From HGM04593 sp045646965 (lineage in GTDB: Bacteria; Bacteroidota; Bacteroidia; Bacteroidales; Bacteroidaceae), in NCBI GenBank assembly GCA_045646965.1, contig JAZRLR010000023.1, forward strand, positions 1 through 64,000: 64,000 nt of DNA, in the 5' to 3' direction. The position numbers and the translations under genes were made by a program. The notes under the pieces are model-generated. The model worked only from the letters and a program-made list of their open reading frames with translations. It was not told the origin of the DNA and made no database searches. Shown here one piece after another: positions 1 through 8,538 of this stretch; position 1 is the stretch's first letter; each line of letters opens with the position of its first letter.

Positions 1-205
1 CCTCGTCCATAGCAGCATCTACCATTGAGACTCCACTGACACGAAAGAAGAATGTTGATGCTTTGTGCTTTACAAGAAGTTTAATCAGGTCCAATTTCTC
101 TCGGGCATCTTCGGCAGGTGAAGGAAAACCAGCCTTCACATCTCCCAGCAGGTCTGCATTAAACGAACCCTCATTATCTATATTATGTGGTACAAACTTT
201 TCCAT
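1..205 (-). CDS. umuD: UmuD-like S24 peptidase, partial (C-terminus beyond window)
   Basis: Reading the minus strand from the ATG at 205 gives 68 codons before the window edge. The peptide has a central AGFPSPAED motif, where the Ala-Gly bond is the self-cleavage site of LexA/UmuD proteins. It is followed by FFFRVSGVSM, which matches the catalytic-serine motif (V.G.SM). In this family RecA filaments trigger self-cleavage, and the shortened protein then works with the UmuC translesion polymerase. A Bacteroidota-type -7 box (TACCTTTG) lies just upstream. The Lys of the Ser-Lys dyad and any umuC partner lie outside the window. Confidence 0.85.
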   Translation of the reverse strand, partial: MEKFVPHNIDNEGSFNADLLGDVKAGFPSPAEDAREKLDLIKLLVKHKASTFFFRVSGVSMVDAAMDE

Positions 206-213
206 AACAATTA

Positions 214-221
214 CAAAGGTA
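214..221 (-). promoter_or_regulatory. -7 box (TACCTTTG) of umuD
   Basis: TACCTTTG on the minus strand, 9 bases before the umuD start, with a TTTTG about 17 bases further upstream. It fits the Bacteroidota housekeeping promoter TAnnTTTG. A perfect AGAGA-N5-TCTCT inverted repeat at 248-262 sits just upstream and could be an operator; that role is inference. Confidence 0.5.
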
Positions 222-311
222 CAGAAAATTATCACTTTCAAAATAGAAGAGAACTAATCTCTGACCAGATATTGTATAAATTAACAAAACCGATAATGGT
301 ATATAAAAAAC

Positions 312-341
312 AATAGCCCGATACTCTCGTACCGGGCTATT
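312..341 (-). terminator. Intrinsic terminator of the infC-rpmI-rplT operon
   Basis: On the minus strand AATAGCCCGGTAC and GTATCGGGCTATT pair around a GAGA loop, followed by TGTTTTTTAT. It starts about 20 bases past the rplT stop codon. Confidence 0.8.
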
Positions 342-361
342 ATATTGTATCGTCTAACCAA

Positions 362-706
362 TTACTTTACTTTGTCAACGATAGCCTTGAACGCTGCGGG
401 ATTGTTCATTGCGAGGTCAGCGAGAACCTTACGGTTAATCTCGATACCTGCCTTGTGCAATGCACCCATCAACTGTGAGTATGACATACCCTCAAGACGA
501 GCAGCAGCATTAATACGCTGAATCCACAAAGCGCGGAACTCGCGTTTCTTGTTACGACGGTCACGGAATGCATAGGTAAGACCTTTCTCCCAAGTATTCT
601 TGGCAACGGTCCACACATTTTTTCTTGCACCAAAGTAACCTCTGGTCAAACCTAAAATTTTCTTTCTTCTTGCTCTTGAAGCAACGTGATTTACTGATCT
701 TGGCAT
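362..706 (-). CDS. rplT: 50S ribosomal protein L20
   Basis: 114 residues, normal L20 length. The very basic N-terminal half (PRSVNHVASRARRKKILGL, then GYFGARKNVWTVAK) is the family signature; this extension threads through 23S rRNA during early 50S assembly. The C-terminal globular half carries the conserved NRKVLADLA segment. It is the last gene of the infC-rpmI-rplT cluster, 77 bases after rpmI, and is followed by an intrinsic terminator. In other bacteria L20 represses this operon by binding its mRNA; I see no obvious mimic structure here. Confidence 0.97.
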   Translation of the reverse strand: MPRSVNHVASRARRKKILGLTRGYFGARKNVWTVAKNTWEKGLTYAFRDRRNKKREFRALWIQRINAAARLEGMSYSQLMGALHKAGIEINRKVLADLAMNNPAAFKAIVDKVK

Positions 707-783
707 AGTTTTAATTCTTTTGAATGTTAGCGCCGTTCATCCACGGGCTTAAATGCTAATACACTCGGTTAATAATACAATAC

Positions 784-981
784 TTAACGCAATGACAACA
801 ATTCTTTAACGCTGTTGATGTTTGCAGGAGCAACTGTTGTAACGTGTACAAGGTTTCTCTTCTGCTTTTTAGTCTTCTTTGTCAAGATGTGACTGTGAAA
901 AGCATGTTTTCTCTTAATTTTACCTGTTCCGGTAAGAGCGAATCTTTTTTTGGCACCGGAGTTAGTTTTAACTTTGGGCAT
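784..981 (-). CDS. rpmI: 50S ribosomal protein L35
   Basis: 65 residues starting MPKVKTNSGAKKRFALTGTG, the standard L35 N-terminus, with the usual run of basic residues and the HILTKKTKKQKRNL segment. It is a small component of the large ribosomal subunit. It lies between infC (49 bases upstream) and rplT, the near-universal order for these three genes. Confidence 0.97.
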   Translation of the reverse strand: MPKVKTNSGAKKRFALTGTGKIKRKHAFHSHILTKKTKKQKRNLVHVTTVAPANINSVKELLSLR

Positions 982-1030
982 TTTATAAAAAATTAATAGT
1001 TAATATTTATCGGTAGCGTACTATCCAACA

Positions 1031-1618
1031 CTACTCGCTTTTTTCTGTTGTCTGGGGTGCCTCGGGCTTGGCAGGTTTCTCCTTTTTAGCGGGAGCCGCT
1101 TTCTTGGGAGATACCATAATTGTCATACGCTTTCCCTCGAGCACGGGCATCATATCGAGTTTTCCGTATTCCTCAAGGTCTTTTGCGAAACGCAACAAAA
1201 GAATTTCGCCCTGCTCCTTGAAAAGTATCGAGCGTCCTTTGAAAAAGACATAAGCTTTAACTTTGTCGCCGTCCTGCAAGAAACTGATTGCGTGCTTCAG
1301 TTTGAAATTGTAGTCGTGGTCGTCGGTCTGGGGGCCGAAACGAATCTCCTTAACATCAATCTTCACCTGCTTGGCCTTCTGCTCTTTCTGACGTTTCTTC
1401 AGCTGGTACAAGAATTTTGAGTACTCAATCAAGCGGCACACGGGAGGATTTGCTGTGGGTGAAATTTCCACAAGGTCGAGACCTTTCTCGTCGGCAAGCT
1501 CCAAAGCCTTGCGCAAGGGAAGTACCATAGATTCTACATCGTCGCCCACTATGCGCACTTCGTTTGCACGAATCTGTTCATTGATACGATATTGATTTTT
1601 GATATTATCGTTCTTCAT
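1031..1618 (-). CDS. infC: Translation initiation factor IF-3
   Basis: 195 residues with the two IF-3 domains. The N-terminal domain (about residues 10-80) contains YRINEQIRANEVRIVGDD and GLDLVEISPTANPPVCRL. The C-terminal domain (about 85-170) contains KEIRFGPQTDDHDYNFKLKHA and ends MTIMVSPKK. A Lys/Pro/Glu-rich tail follows, common in Bacteroidota. IF-3 binds the 30S subunit, keeps it apart from 50S and proofreads the start codon. I used the ATG at 1618 because it directly precedes the conserved N-terminus; some bacteria use AUU here for autoregulation, but this gene has a plain ATG. Confidence 0.96.
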   Translation of the reverse strand: MKNDNIKNQYRINEQIRANEVRIVGDDVESMVLPLRKALELADEKGLDLVEISPTANPPVCRLIEYSKFLYQLKKRQKEQKAKQVKIDVKEIRFGPQTDDHDYNFKLKHAISFLQDGDKVKAYVFFKGRSILFKEQGEILLLRFAKDLEEYGKLDMMPVLEGKRMTIMVSPKKAAPAKKEKPAKPEAPQTTEKSE

Positions 1619-1679
1619 TAATTTTGTTTGATAAAGTACTTAAATTGTTTTCTTTTTATACCACTTAAAAAAATCGTCG

Positions 1680-1687
1680 CAAATTTA
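1680..1687 (-). promoter_or_regulatory. -7 box (TAAATTTG) of infC
   Basis: TAAATTTG on the minus strand, about 62 bases before the infC start. Together with the hairpin after thrS it suggests infC-rpmI-rplT can be transcribed separately from thrS. No clear -33 TTTG is seen. Confidence 0.4.
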
Positions 1688-1797
1688 CGACTTATTTATC
1701 ACATAAAGAAGAGGTTTAGCTCTTTTTTTTACATTTATTTTAAAAATATCCTCCAAAAGGGGGATTTTACTCTTCTCTTGTGCCCTATTTTTCAAAA

Positions 1798-1831
1798 TCA
1801 CAGCCGCAACACTCTTGCGCTGCGGCTGTAA
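1798..1831 (-). terminator. Hairpin between thrS and infC
   Basis: A perfect 9-bp stem, ACAGCCGCA with TGCGGCTGT, around a 12-base loop, starting about 18 bases after the thrS stop. On the minus strand the stem is followed by GATTTTG rather than a pure U-tract, so it may be a weak or partial terminator between thrS and infC. Confidence 0.5.
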
Positions 1832-1848
1832 ATTATCTTGCGAAGGTT

Positions 1849-3813
1849 TTATTCTGCGGGCTGCACTTCTTTGCGTATAGTGCGTGTGCGTATCTCCTCG
1901 CTCACTGCGGCGATGAACTCGCTCACAGGCTTCACGCCCTCGTCGCCTGCGAAACGGCTGCGCACCGAAGCTGTGCCGTTCTCCTCCTCCTGCTGACCGA
2001 CTACAAGCATATAGGGGATGCGGCCGTTGCGTGCATCGCGTATCTTGTAACCAATTTTCTCGGAGCGGTTATCCACAGAGCAAAGAATGCCGTTCTTCTT
2101 AAGCTCGGCCGCCACCTTGTGAGCATAGTCGCCATATTTCTCCGAAATTGGGAGAACGCGCACCTGTTCGGGGCAGAGCCAAGTGGGGAATTTACCCTCA
2201 TATTTTTCAATGAGCCAAGCGAGAGTGCGCTCGTAGCAACCCAAGCTTGTGCGGTGAATAATATAGGGGCGCACCTTCTCACCGTTCTGGTCGATGTAGA
2301 ACATATCGAACTGCGCTGCAAGCAAAGCATCCCACTGAACGGTAATCATTGTATCCTCTTTGCCATATACGTTGCGGGCGTTAATATCCACTTTAGGGCC
2401 GTAGAATGCAGCTCCACCGGTCTCCTCAACGAAAGGAATCTCAAGTTCCACAAGCATCTCGCGTATGTGCTGCTGTGTCTCTTCCCACACCTCGGGTGCA
2501 CCTATATATTTTGCGCTGTTTGAGGGATCCCACTTTGCAAGGACGTATGTGACATCCTGCTGCAAACCGAGAGTCTCCATAACGTGCTTGGCAAGAGCAA
2601 GACACTTCTTAAACTCCTCCACCATCTGGTCGGGACGCACAATGAGGTGTCCCTCGCTGATTGTAAACTGACGCACACGTGTGAGGCCGTGCATCTCGCC
2701 CGAGTCCTCGTTGCGGAAAAGAGTCGAAGTCTCGCTATAGCGCAAGGGAAGGTCGCGATAAGAGTGCTGTGCCGACTTATATACATAGTACTGGAAAGGA
2801 CAGGTCATAGGACGCAAAGCAAATACCTCTTTGTCGTTCTCCTCGTCGCCAAGCACAAACATACCATCTTTGTAATGGTCCCAGTGTCCCGAGATTTTAT
2901 AGAGGTCGCTCTTTGCCATAAGAGGAGTCTTTGTACGGATATATCCCCACTCGTTATCCTCGAGGTCCTCAATCCAGCGCTGCAAAGTCTGGACAATCTT
3001 TGCACCCTTGGGAAGAAGCAGGGGCAATCCCTGGCCTATCACATCCACAGTTGTAAAGAGTTCCATTTCGCGACCGATTTTATTGTGGTCGATATTCTTA
3101 ATGTGCTCAAGGTGGGCAAGATACGCCTCAAGTTCCTCTTTTGAGAAGAACGCTGTACCATAGATGCGGGCAAGCGAAGCGTTGTTTTTATCGGCACGCC
3201 AATACGCTGTAGATGTAGAGAGCAGTTTAAAGCCCTTTATAAGACGTGTATTCAGGAGGTGGGGGCCCATACACAAATCCACGAAATCGTCCTGCGAGTA
3301 GATTGTGATGTCTTCGCCCTCGGGTATGGCATCGATAAGCTCCAACTTGTAGGGTTCGTTCTTTGCCTTCATAATCTCAATAGCCTCGGCACGAGAAACA
3401 GTTTTTCTCTCGATACGAGGATTCGATTTTATAATCTTCTTCATCTCCTTTTCAATCTCGGCAAGATTCTCCTTTGTAAAGGGAGGACAGTCGAAATCGT
3501 AGAAGAAACCGTTCTCTGTTGCAGGGCCGATGGTCAGTTTCGCATCGGGGAAGAGGTGCATTACAGCCTCTGCCATAATATGAGTTGCGGTGTGACGCAA
3601 CACATTGAGAGCCTCTTTGCTCTCTATGCCCACGAGTTCAACTTCGCTGTCGGTTGTGAGCACATCGCGCAAGTCAATTATTCTGCCACCCACTTTTGCA
3701 GCAACCACGCTGTTGAGAAGTTTCGCGTCCACCGAAGAAATAATCTCTATGAGAGACTTGCCTTCGAGAGGAAACTCCATATTGTTTCCGTCGGGAAAAG
3801 AAATTTTAATCAT
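1849..3813 (-). CDS. thrS: Threonyl-tRNA synthetase
   Basis: 654 residues, full class II ThrRS. An N-terminal TGS domain (about 1-62) is followed by the editing domain with HTATHIMAEAV (around 73-83), which clears mischarged Ser-tRNA. The catalytic core has LRPMTCPFQYYVYK with the zinc-binding Cys, FRNEDSGEMHGLTRVRQFT as motif 2, and HRTSLGCYERTLAWLIE near motif 3. The C-terminal anticodon-binding domain begins around LCPEQVRVLPIS. It charges tRNA-Thr in the cytoplasm. Its promoter -7 box (3915-3922) directly abuts the hairpin repeat array, leaving a leader of about 95 bases. Confidence 0.97.
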   Translation of the reverse strand: MIKISFPDGNNMEFPLEGKSLIEIISSVDAKLLNSVVAAKVGGRIIDLRDVLTTDSEVELVGIESKEALNVLRHTATHIMAEAVMHLFPDAKLTIGPATENGFFYDFDCPPFTKENLAEIEKEMKKIIKSNPRIERKTVSRAEAIEIMKAKNEPYKLELIDAIPEGEDITIYSQDDFVDLCMGPHLLNTRLIKGFKLLSTSTAYWRADKNNASLARIYGTAFFSKEELEAYLAHLEHIKNIDHNKIGREMELFTTVDVIGQGLPLLLPKGAKIVQTLQRWIEDLEDNEWGYIRTKTPLMAKSDLYKISGHWDHYKDGMFVLGDEENDKEVFALRPMTCPFQYYVYKSAQHSYRDLPLRYSETSTLFRNEDSGEMHGLTRVRQFTISEGHLIVRPDQMVEEFKKCLALAKHVMETLGLQQDVTYVLAKWDPSNSAKYIGAPEVWEETQQHIREMLVELEIPFVEETGGAAFYGPKVDINARNVYGKEDTMITVQWDALLAAQFDMFYIDQNGEKVRPYIIHRTSLGCYERTLAWLIEKYEGKFPTWLCPEQVRVLPISEKYGDYAHKVAAELKKNGILCSVDNRSEKIGYKIRDARNGRIPYMLVVGQQEEENGTASVRSRFAGDEGVKPVSEFIAAVSEEIRTRTIRKEVQPAE

Positions 3814-3914
3814 ATCTGTTATTTTTTTTAAATTTTACCCAAAAAGCACCGCCGACAAACAGTGTCGAACGGCCTGACACACAGCCCCGCCCTCACAGGC
3901 GATGACCATTTCTG

Positions 3915-3922
3915 CAAAGATA
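3915..3922 (-). promoter_or_regulatory. -7 box (TATCTTTG) of thrS
   Basis: TATCTTTGCAG on the minus strand, about 100 bases upstream of thrS. It is the first TATCTTT motif of the repeat array; the same junction occurs at 22617 and 25308. Confidence 0.5.
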
Positions 3923-4323
3923 ATAACAACGAGCGAGAAAAATCAAGCTTGCTTGAATATTTTTCAAAGCGAGTGCAGAATATCTTCGAGCAAAGCTCAA
4001 AGATAATAACAACGAGCGAGAAATGCGAAACTTGTTTCAGCATTTTTTACAGCGAGTGCAAAATATCTTCGAGCGAAACTCAAAGATAATAACAACGAGC
4101 GAGAAATATCAAGCTTGCTTGAATATTTTTCAAAGCGAGTGCAAAATATCTTCAAACGTAAGTTTAAAGATAACCACAAACGAGCGAGAAATGCGAAACT
4201 TGTTTCAGCATTTTTTACAGCGACGACGCGAAATAAGCGTCGTTTGCGACGACGGGAGGTTTATCTCCCCAAAGGAGTGCCGCTTGCGGCTTAAGTATAT
4301 CTTCAAACGTAAGTTTAAAGATA
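3915..4323. repeat. Interspersed hairpin repeat, copy 1 (four-unit array)
   Basis: About 410 bases between thrS and the TPR gene, made of roughly 95-110-base units. Each unit has AAAGATA, then ACAACGAGCGAGAAA, a short hairpin (AAATATCAAGC/GCTTGAATATTT or AAATGCGAAAC/GTTTCAGCATTT), then AGCGAGTGCAAAATATCTTC, and a second hairpin closing on AAAGATA. The last unit carries an extra core (4221-4300) with GACGACGC/GCGTCGTT, GGGAG/CTCCC and GCCGCTTGCGGC hairpins. The same units recur at 22617-22842, 25308-25465 and 28657-28747. No open frame is conserved between copies, so I do not regard this as coding. Confidence 0.9.
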
Positions 4324-4401
4324 ATATAAAACAGATTAAGATACAAAAATCTTTATCCCTTTTTCTTATAAAAGCACAATAGAAACAGAAAAAAAGAGGA
4401 A

Positions 4402-6414
4402 TTATTCAAGATCGGCATCCTTGTAGCGCTTAATTACATTATAAGCAGCATAGATACCAAGCTCGCCAGCCTTGCTCAAGTCGGCCACACCCTCCTGCAC
4501 ATTGCCCAAATAGATGCGGGCAAGGCCGCGGTTGTAGTAGGCCTCGGCAAGTTTGTCATCGAGTTCAATGGCTGCCGTGTAATCGACCACCGCCGATTTA
4601 AAGTCGCTCAACTTCACAAACACGTTGGCACGGTTGAAATAACCATAAGCAAAGTCGGGCATAAGAGAAAGGAGCACATCGAGGTCACTCTTTGCGAGGC
4701 GGTAATCAATGTCGGGGAGCGCATTTGAACCTCTGCGGGGCAGTTGAGCGGCATCCTTTTCACGATTCATCTGCTCGCTCTCAAGAATGCGACAACGCAC
4801 TACGGCACGCAGCAAATAGAGCACCCAGGCATTGTCGCCGCCCAGTTTCTCGGCCTCGTTGAGGTCGGCCAGTGCCGAGGAGAGGTCCTGCACAAGATAA
4901 AAATCTATGGCGCGGGCAAGGAGCGGCATCACATTTTGCGGCTCATCGGCCACTTTTTTCGACAAATTACCTATACTATTGAAATGGCGTTCCACTTCGT
5001 GTGCAGCCAAAGCACGCTCGCGATTTGTGAGCAGCAGCTTTGCCGGGAATGCCACATTACCGTGCAGAGCCGCCACAGGAGCATAATATGCCGAGCGGCG
5101 CAGTTCCTGCTCGTCCTCGTAATATGTGAGCGCAAAAAGCGGTTCAAGTTCCACGACGGTATTGCGGTTCTGCACCCTGCCGCGATATTCTGTAGAGTAG
5201 TCACACTCAAACTCGTCGGCCGCAATCATCTTGTTATAGTTTGCCACGTTACGGTCGGAGCGCTTGCGAGTCTTGTCATCGGCCTCGGTGTCACCCTGCT
5301 GCGTAGCAAGCTGCCCTGCCTGTATGGCGGCAGCACGTTCGAGCAGCCAGGCCTCATCCTTTTCGGCAGCCCTCACATCGCCCACACGACGCAACGCCGC
5401 GGCACGGCAACGATAACCATACTCGAAATTGGGGTAATCGGCAAGCACGCGACTGTAGTCGGCTATGGCACCCTCGGTGTCACCCGTCTCGTCGAGCAGG
5501 AGAGCGCGGTTGAAACGCGCCATAGTATTATCGGCATCTACCCCAAGCACAAAATCGAAATCTTCAATGGCTTTATTGTCATCGCCGAGCTGCATACGCA
5601 GAAGGCCTCGGTTGTAGTGCCCCACAAAGCTCGATGGCTCTATGCGCAACGCCGTGTCGTAATCATCCATCGCCCCACGCAGATTATTTCTGTGATAGCG
5701 CGCGAGGGCTCGGTTTATATAGTTGCCGGCACGGGCGGGCAAGAGTTCTATGGCGCGGGTATAATCGGCCTCGGCTTCGGCGTAACGCGCATACTGCGTG
5801 TGTACCATAGCCCTCACCTCGTAAGCATCGCAGGAGTAGGCATCTGTCGCCACAGCCGCGTCGGCCAGACGTACAGCCGTGAGTGTATCCTCGAGCTTCA
5901 CCGCTATATACGCACGCATAAGATAGGCCGTGGTGTATCGGGGAGAGAAAAGCAGCAGCGAGTCGGTAACCACCGCCGCACTACTCCACTCGCCGCCCTG
6001 CACAAGCACCGCGGCAAGATTCTGCCACAGCTGCGGGTTCTGCGAGTCATATTTTATCGCCATACGAAAGTCGGCCACGGCAAGAGCCGTGCTGTCGCAC
6101 TTGGCACGACACATTCCGCGCAGCTGATAAAAGCGCGACACATATGGATTTCTCTCAATTGCCCTGCTTAAATCCTCGCCGGCACCCTTGTAATCGTCGA
6201 GATAGAATTTAGCGAGCCCGCGATAGAAATAGGGCTCGTGAAGATAGGGCTTCGCCTCTATCACCCTGTTAAAATATTGTATCGAGAGCACATAATCCTC
6301 GAAATAGAGCGCATTGCGCCCTATAAGCATCACGCGCTCGGTGTTGAGCTGCGCCACGGCGGGCAGCAGCGACAAAAGCGCGACAACGAGGAAGAGAGCC
6401 CTGCGAAGCATCAT
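4402..6414 (-). CDS. Secreted TPR-repeat protein
   Basis: 670 residues with a signal peptide (MMLRRALFLVVALLSLLPAVAQ). It contains many TPR units of the A.....AI...P......NRG.A form through about residues 25-330. A low-similarity linker with charged residues follows (about 340-450), then further TPRs to the C-terminus, e.g. SAVVDYTAAIELDDKLAEAYYNRGLAR. TPRs act as protein-protein scaffolds; export suggests a periplasmic or outer-membrane-associated role. The start overlaps the def stop in an ATGA arrangement, so it is translationally coupled to def and ruvX. Partner and function are unknown. Confidence 0.85.
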   Translation of the reverse strand: MMLRRALFLVVALLSLLPAVAQLNTERVMLIGRNALYFEDYVLSIQYFNRVIEAKPYLHEPYFYRGLAKFYLDDYKGAGEDLSRAIERNPYVSRFYQLRGMCRAKCDSTALAVADFRMAIKYDSQNPQLWQNLAAVLVQGGEWSSAAVVTDSLLLFSPRYTTAYLMRAYIAVKLEDTLTAVRLADAAVATDAYSCDAYEVRAMVHTQYARYAEAEADYTRAIELLPARAGNYINRALARYHRNNLRGAMDDYDTALRIEPSSFVGHYNRGLLRMQLGDDNKAIEDFDFVLGVDADNTMARFNRALLLDETGDTEGAIADYSRVLADYPNFEYGYRCRAAALRRVGDVRAAEKDEAWLLERAAAIQAGQLATQQGDTEADDKTRKRSDRNVANYNKMIAADEFECDYSTEYRGRVQNRNTVVELEPLFALTYYEDEQELRRSAYYAPVAALHGNVAFPAKLLLTNRERALAAHEVERHFNSIGNLSKKVADEPQNVMPLLARAIDFYLVQDLSSALADLNEAEKLGGDNAWVLYLLRAVVRCRILESEQMNREKDAAQLPRRGSNALPDIDYRLAKSDLDVLLSLMPDFAYGYFNRANVFVKLSDFKSAVVDYTAAIELDDKLAEAYYNRGLARIYLGNVQEGVADLSKAGELGIYAAYNVIKRYKDADLE

Positions 6415-6968
6415 TTAAGCACCCTCTTTGTCTTGTATGCACAATGAGCCTTGCCCTTGAGCAGATTCATAAGGCGGTTTTTATTCATCTGGCGGCGCAG
6501 AGGCGAGAGACGGTCTACAAACACCTTACCCTCGAGATGGTCAAATTCGTGCTGCATAGCGCGGGCAAGGAAGCCCTCCACCCACTCGTCGTGCTCCACA
6601 AAATTCTCGTCCATATACTGCACTCTGATGCGTGTGGGACGTGTCACCTTCTCGTGTATGCCCGGGAGGCTCAAGCAGCCCTCCTCCTGCGAGTCTGTCT
6701 CCTCGGAGGTCTCAATTATGTGCGCGTTGATATAGACTTTTCTAAAATCCTTATATTCGGGCATATCCTCTGCCAGAGGATCGAGGTCAATCACCACAAG
6801 ACGTATGGCAAGGCCTATCTGGGGAGCGGCGAGGCCGATACCCTCGGCTGAGTGCATTGTTTCAAACATATTCTCAATGAGGCTGTTGAGCTCGGGATAA
6901 TCGGGTGTGATATCCTGTGCCTCTTTGCGCAGTACGGCCTGACCGTAAAGATAAATGGGTAGTATCAT
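6411..6968 (-). CDS. def: Peptide deformylase
   Basis: 185 residues with all three deformylase motifs: GIGLAAPQIG (about 43-52), EEGCLSLPG (zinc-binding Cys) and MQHEFDHLEG (two zinc-binding His and the catalytic Glu). It removes the formyl group from the initiator Met of new proteins. It lies 20 bases after ruvX and overlaps the start of the TPR gene by 4 bases, so the three probably form one operon. Confidence 0.97.
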   Translation of the reverse strand: MILPIYLYGQAVLRKEAQDITPDYPELNSLIENMFETMHSAEGIGLAAPQIGLAIRLVVIDLDPLAEDMPEYKDFRKVYINAHIIETSEETDSQEEGCLSLPGIHEKVTRPTRIRVQYMDENFVEHDEWVEGFLARAMQHEFDHLEGKVFVDRLSPLRRQMNKNRLMNLLKGKAHCAYKTKRVLK

Positions 6969-6988
6969 ATATTTTATTTTTTATTAAT

Positions 6989-7414
6989 TCAATTTTTACG
7001 CATTCTGCGGCTCTCCATATAAGACTGCAAAATGATTGTGGCACTTATCTCATCGACAAGAGCCTTGTCGCGTCGCGCCATCTTTCCTATGCCCGACGCA
7101 AGTATCGCCTGGTGGGCAAGCACCGAGGTAAAGCGCTCGTCGTACATCTCCACGGGGATGTCGGGCAGCAGCTTGCGCAGACGGTTCACAAAGGGGGTTA
7201 TACGCCCCATATTTTCCGACGGGGTGTTATTCATCTGTTTGGGGAGCCCCACCACAATGCACTCCACGGGCTCTCGCTGAACGTACGAGAGGATAAACTG
7301 CTCAAGCTCCACGGTTGCCACCGTGGTGAGCCCGTTGGCAATTATCTGCAGTTCGTCGGTAACAGCTATGCCCGTGCGTTTTTTTCCGTAATCTATAGCT
7401 AAAATTCGTGCCAT
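6989..7414 (-). CDS. ruvX: Holliday junction resolvase-like protein RuvX/YqgF
   Basis: About 141 residues from the Met at 7414, chosen because MARILAIDYGKKRTGIAVTD is the normal N-terminus. A longer in-frame start at 7474 adds 20 unconserved residues. RNase H-like fold: first acidic motif IDYGKKRTGIAVTD, then VGLPKQMN, DERFTS (conserved catalytic segment) and a C-terminal acid in DEISATIILQSYM. The family is linked to 16S rRNA precursor 5' maturation and is related to Holliday junction resolvases. First gene of the ruvX-def-TPR operon. Confidence 0.93.
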   Translation of the reverse strand: MARILAIDYGKKRTGIAVTDELQIIANGLTTVATVELEQFILSYVQREPVECIVVGLPKQMNNTPSENMGRITPFVNRLRKLLPDIPVEMYDERFTSVLAHQAILASGIGKMARRDKALVDEISATIILQSYMESRRMRKN

Positions 7415-7483
7415 ATTGCAAAGGTAACCAAATAGTCGGAAAGGCACACTCGTGAAAGTAAAAAAAGAGTGCATACCGACAAA

Positions 7484-7511
7484 TATTGCGGCGCCGCAAG
7501 GCGCCGCAATA
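7484..7511 (-). terminator. Strong hairpin after the rhaM-like gene
   Basis: TATTGCGGCGCC and GGCGCCGCAATA form a 12-bp GC-rich stem with a 4-base loop, 8 bases past the stop at 7520. The U-tract is weak (TTTG), but position and stability fit a terminator. Confidence 0.6.
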
Positions 7512-7519
7512 CTATAACT

Positions 7520-7912
7520 TTACTCGTACAGATGGAAGATGCGCTCCATCATACGCCATTTCTCGCCAGAGGAACTGCCCGGCGCGCTTTGCTGATAGAG
7601 TGACATTGAATCCTCCCACTCCTGCTGACGCGGCAGTGAAGAGAGGCAGGCCATAGCCTCGTCCCACTCAAAATCGAGCGGAGCCTCAACTATCATAAAG
7701 AGCCTTGTGCCCAGCAGATAAATCTCCATCTCCAGGATACCGACCTCCTTTATTCCTGCAAGAATCTCGCTCCACGCCTCCCCCTCGGAGTGACGACGGC
7801 GATATTCTGCAATCAGTTCGGGATTGTCTTTGAGGTCGAGAGTCTGGCAAAAGCGTTTCACTGCACAGCCATACTCCTTCACCTTGTACCCCAGAGTCTT
7901 TGAATCGCTCAT
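7520..7912 (-). CDS. L-rhamnose mutarotase family protein
   Basis: 130 residues. YGCAVKRFCQTLDLKDNPELIAEYRRRHSE resembles the N-terminus of RhaM/DUF718 proteins, a small ferredoxin-like alpha-beta barrel with a conserved His and Tyr. EIYLLGTRLFMIVEA is the usual central strand. RhaM interconverts the alpha and beta anomers of rhamnose; Bacteroidota carry several paralogs, some acting on fucose. No rhamnose genes are adjacent, so the true sugar is uncertain. It starts 3 bases after the SPOR lipoprotein gene ends and is probably co-transcribed with it. Confidence 0.75.
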   Translation of the reverse strand: MSDSKTLGYKVKEYGCAVKRFCQTLDLKDNPELIAEYRRRHSEGEAWSEILAGIKEVGILEMEIYLLGTRLFMIVEAPLDFEWDEAMACLSSLPRQQEWEDSMSLYQQSAPGSSSGEKWRMMERIFHLYE

Positions 7913-7915
7913 AAA

Positions 7916-8416
7916 TTATTTATTATAGAGCAACCAAGCCTTCTGGAAATCGGCGTTTCCGGGGTGAGCCGCCTTGAACTGCTGACGATACTCCGCAGCC
8001 TGCTGTTTGCTGTCGAACGAGCCACAAACCACGCGGTACATACCTGTAGCGGGGTTCTGCACGATGATTGCGCCGTAGCCCTGTGCCACGAGAGCAGCCT
8101 TCACAGTCTCGGCACCCTCTTTGCGTGAGAAACTACCACACACCACGCTGAAATCCTTGAGTGAGCCGGCAGCACCCGATGCAAGTACCACCTTCTCGGT
8201 GCGGTAAGATGTGTCCAAAGCCGCGTCTGACGAAGAGCTTGTGGTAGACTTCACGGGAACTATCTCGATAGACTCGTCAGCCTGTCCCTGGCCCTCGGCG
8301 AGCTCGCGCTGCTGCGCTGCGTCATAAGCCTTCTTATACTCCGACTGCTTGCTCTTGCAAGATGTAAATGCCAATACAGCACATATCGACAAACACAATA
8401 CAAATAATTTCTTCAT
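7916..8416 (-). CDS. SPOR-domain lipoprotein
   Basis: 166 residues from the Met at 8416 (MKKLFVLCLSICAVLAFTSC). The upstream in-frame Met at 8458 would spoil the signal peptide. Lipobox LAFTSC gives a lipidated Cys. After a charged linker, the C-terminal 75 residues match a SPOR domain: FSVVCGSFSRKEGAETVKAAL, then YRVVCGSFDSKQQAAEYRQQF. SPOR domains bind peptidoglycan stripped of stem peptides, typically at the division septum, so this is likely an envelope or division-site protein. Confidence 0.88.
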   Translation of the reverse strand: MKKLFVLCLSICAVLAFTSCKSKQSEYKKAYDAAQQRELAEGQGQADESIEIVPVKSTTSSSSDAALDTSYRTEKVVLASGAAGSLKDFSVVCGSFSRKEGAETVKAALVAQGYGAIIVQNPATGMYRVVCGSFDSKQQAAEYRQQFKAAHPGNADFQKAWLLYNK

Positions 8417-8538
8417 TTCTATATCTTTTTTAATTAAACATTCGTGTCTGTGGCGCACCTGCGCTCAAAACCACTGCAAAATTAATGAATTACCCCCATC
8501 GCGACAACTATAATCGCCATTTTCTGCACACACAGTTG

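Noticed and set aside
1780..2523. 247-codon plus-strand open frame.
   Set aside because: Antisense to thrS, which has all ThrRS motifs on the minus strand.
3915..4323. Possible CRISPR array because of regular repeats near 100 bases.
   Set aside because: Units are adjacent with no unique spacers, and no cas genes are present.
4023..4382. 119-codon open frame across the repeat array at 3915-4323.
   Set aside because: Made of tandem repeat units; the frame is not kept in the other copies.
4744..6171. 475-codon plus-strand open frame.
   Set aside because: Antisense shadow of the TPR-repeat gene, no motif, Cys/His-rich and without start context.
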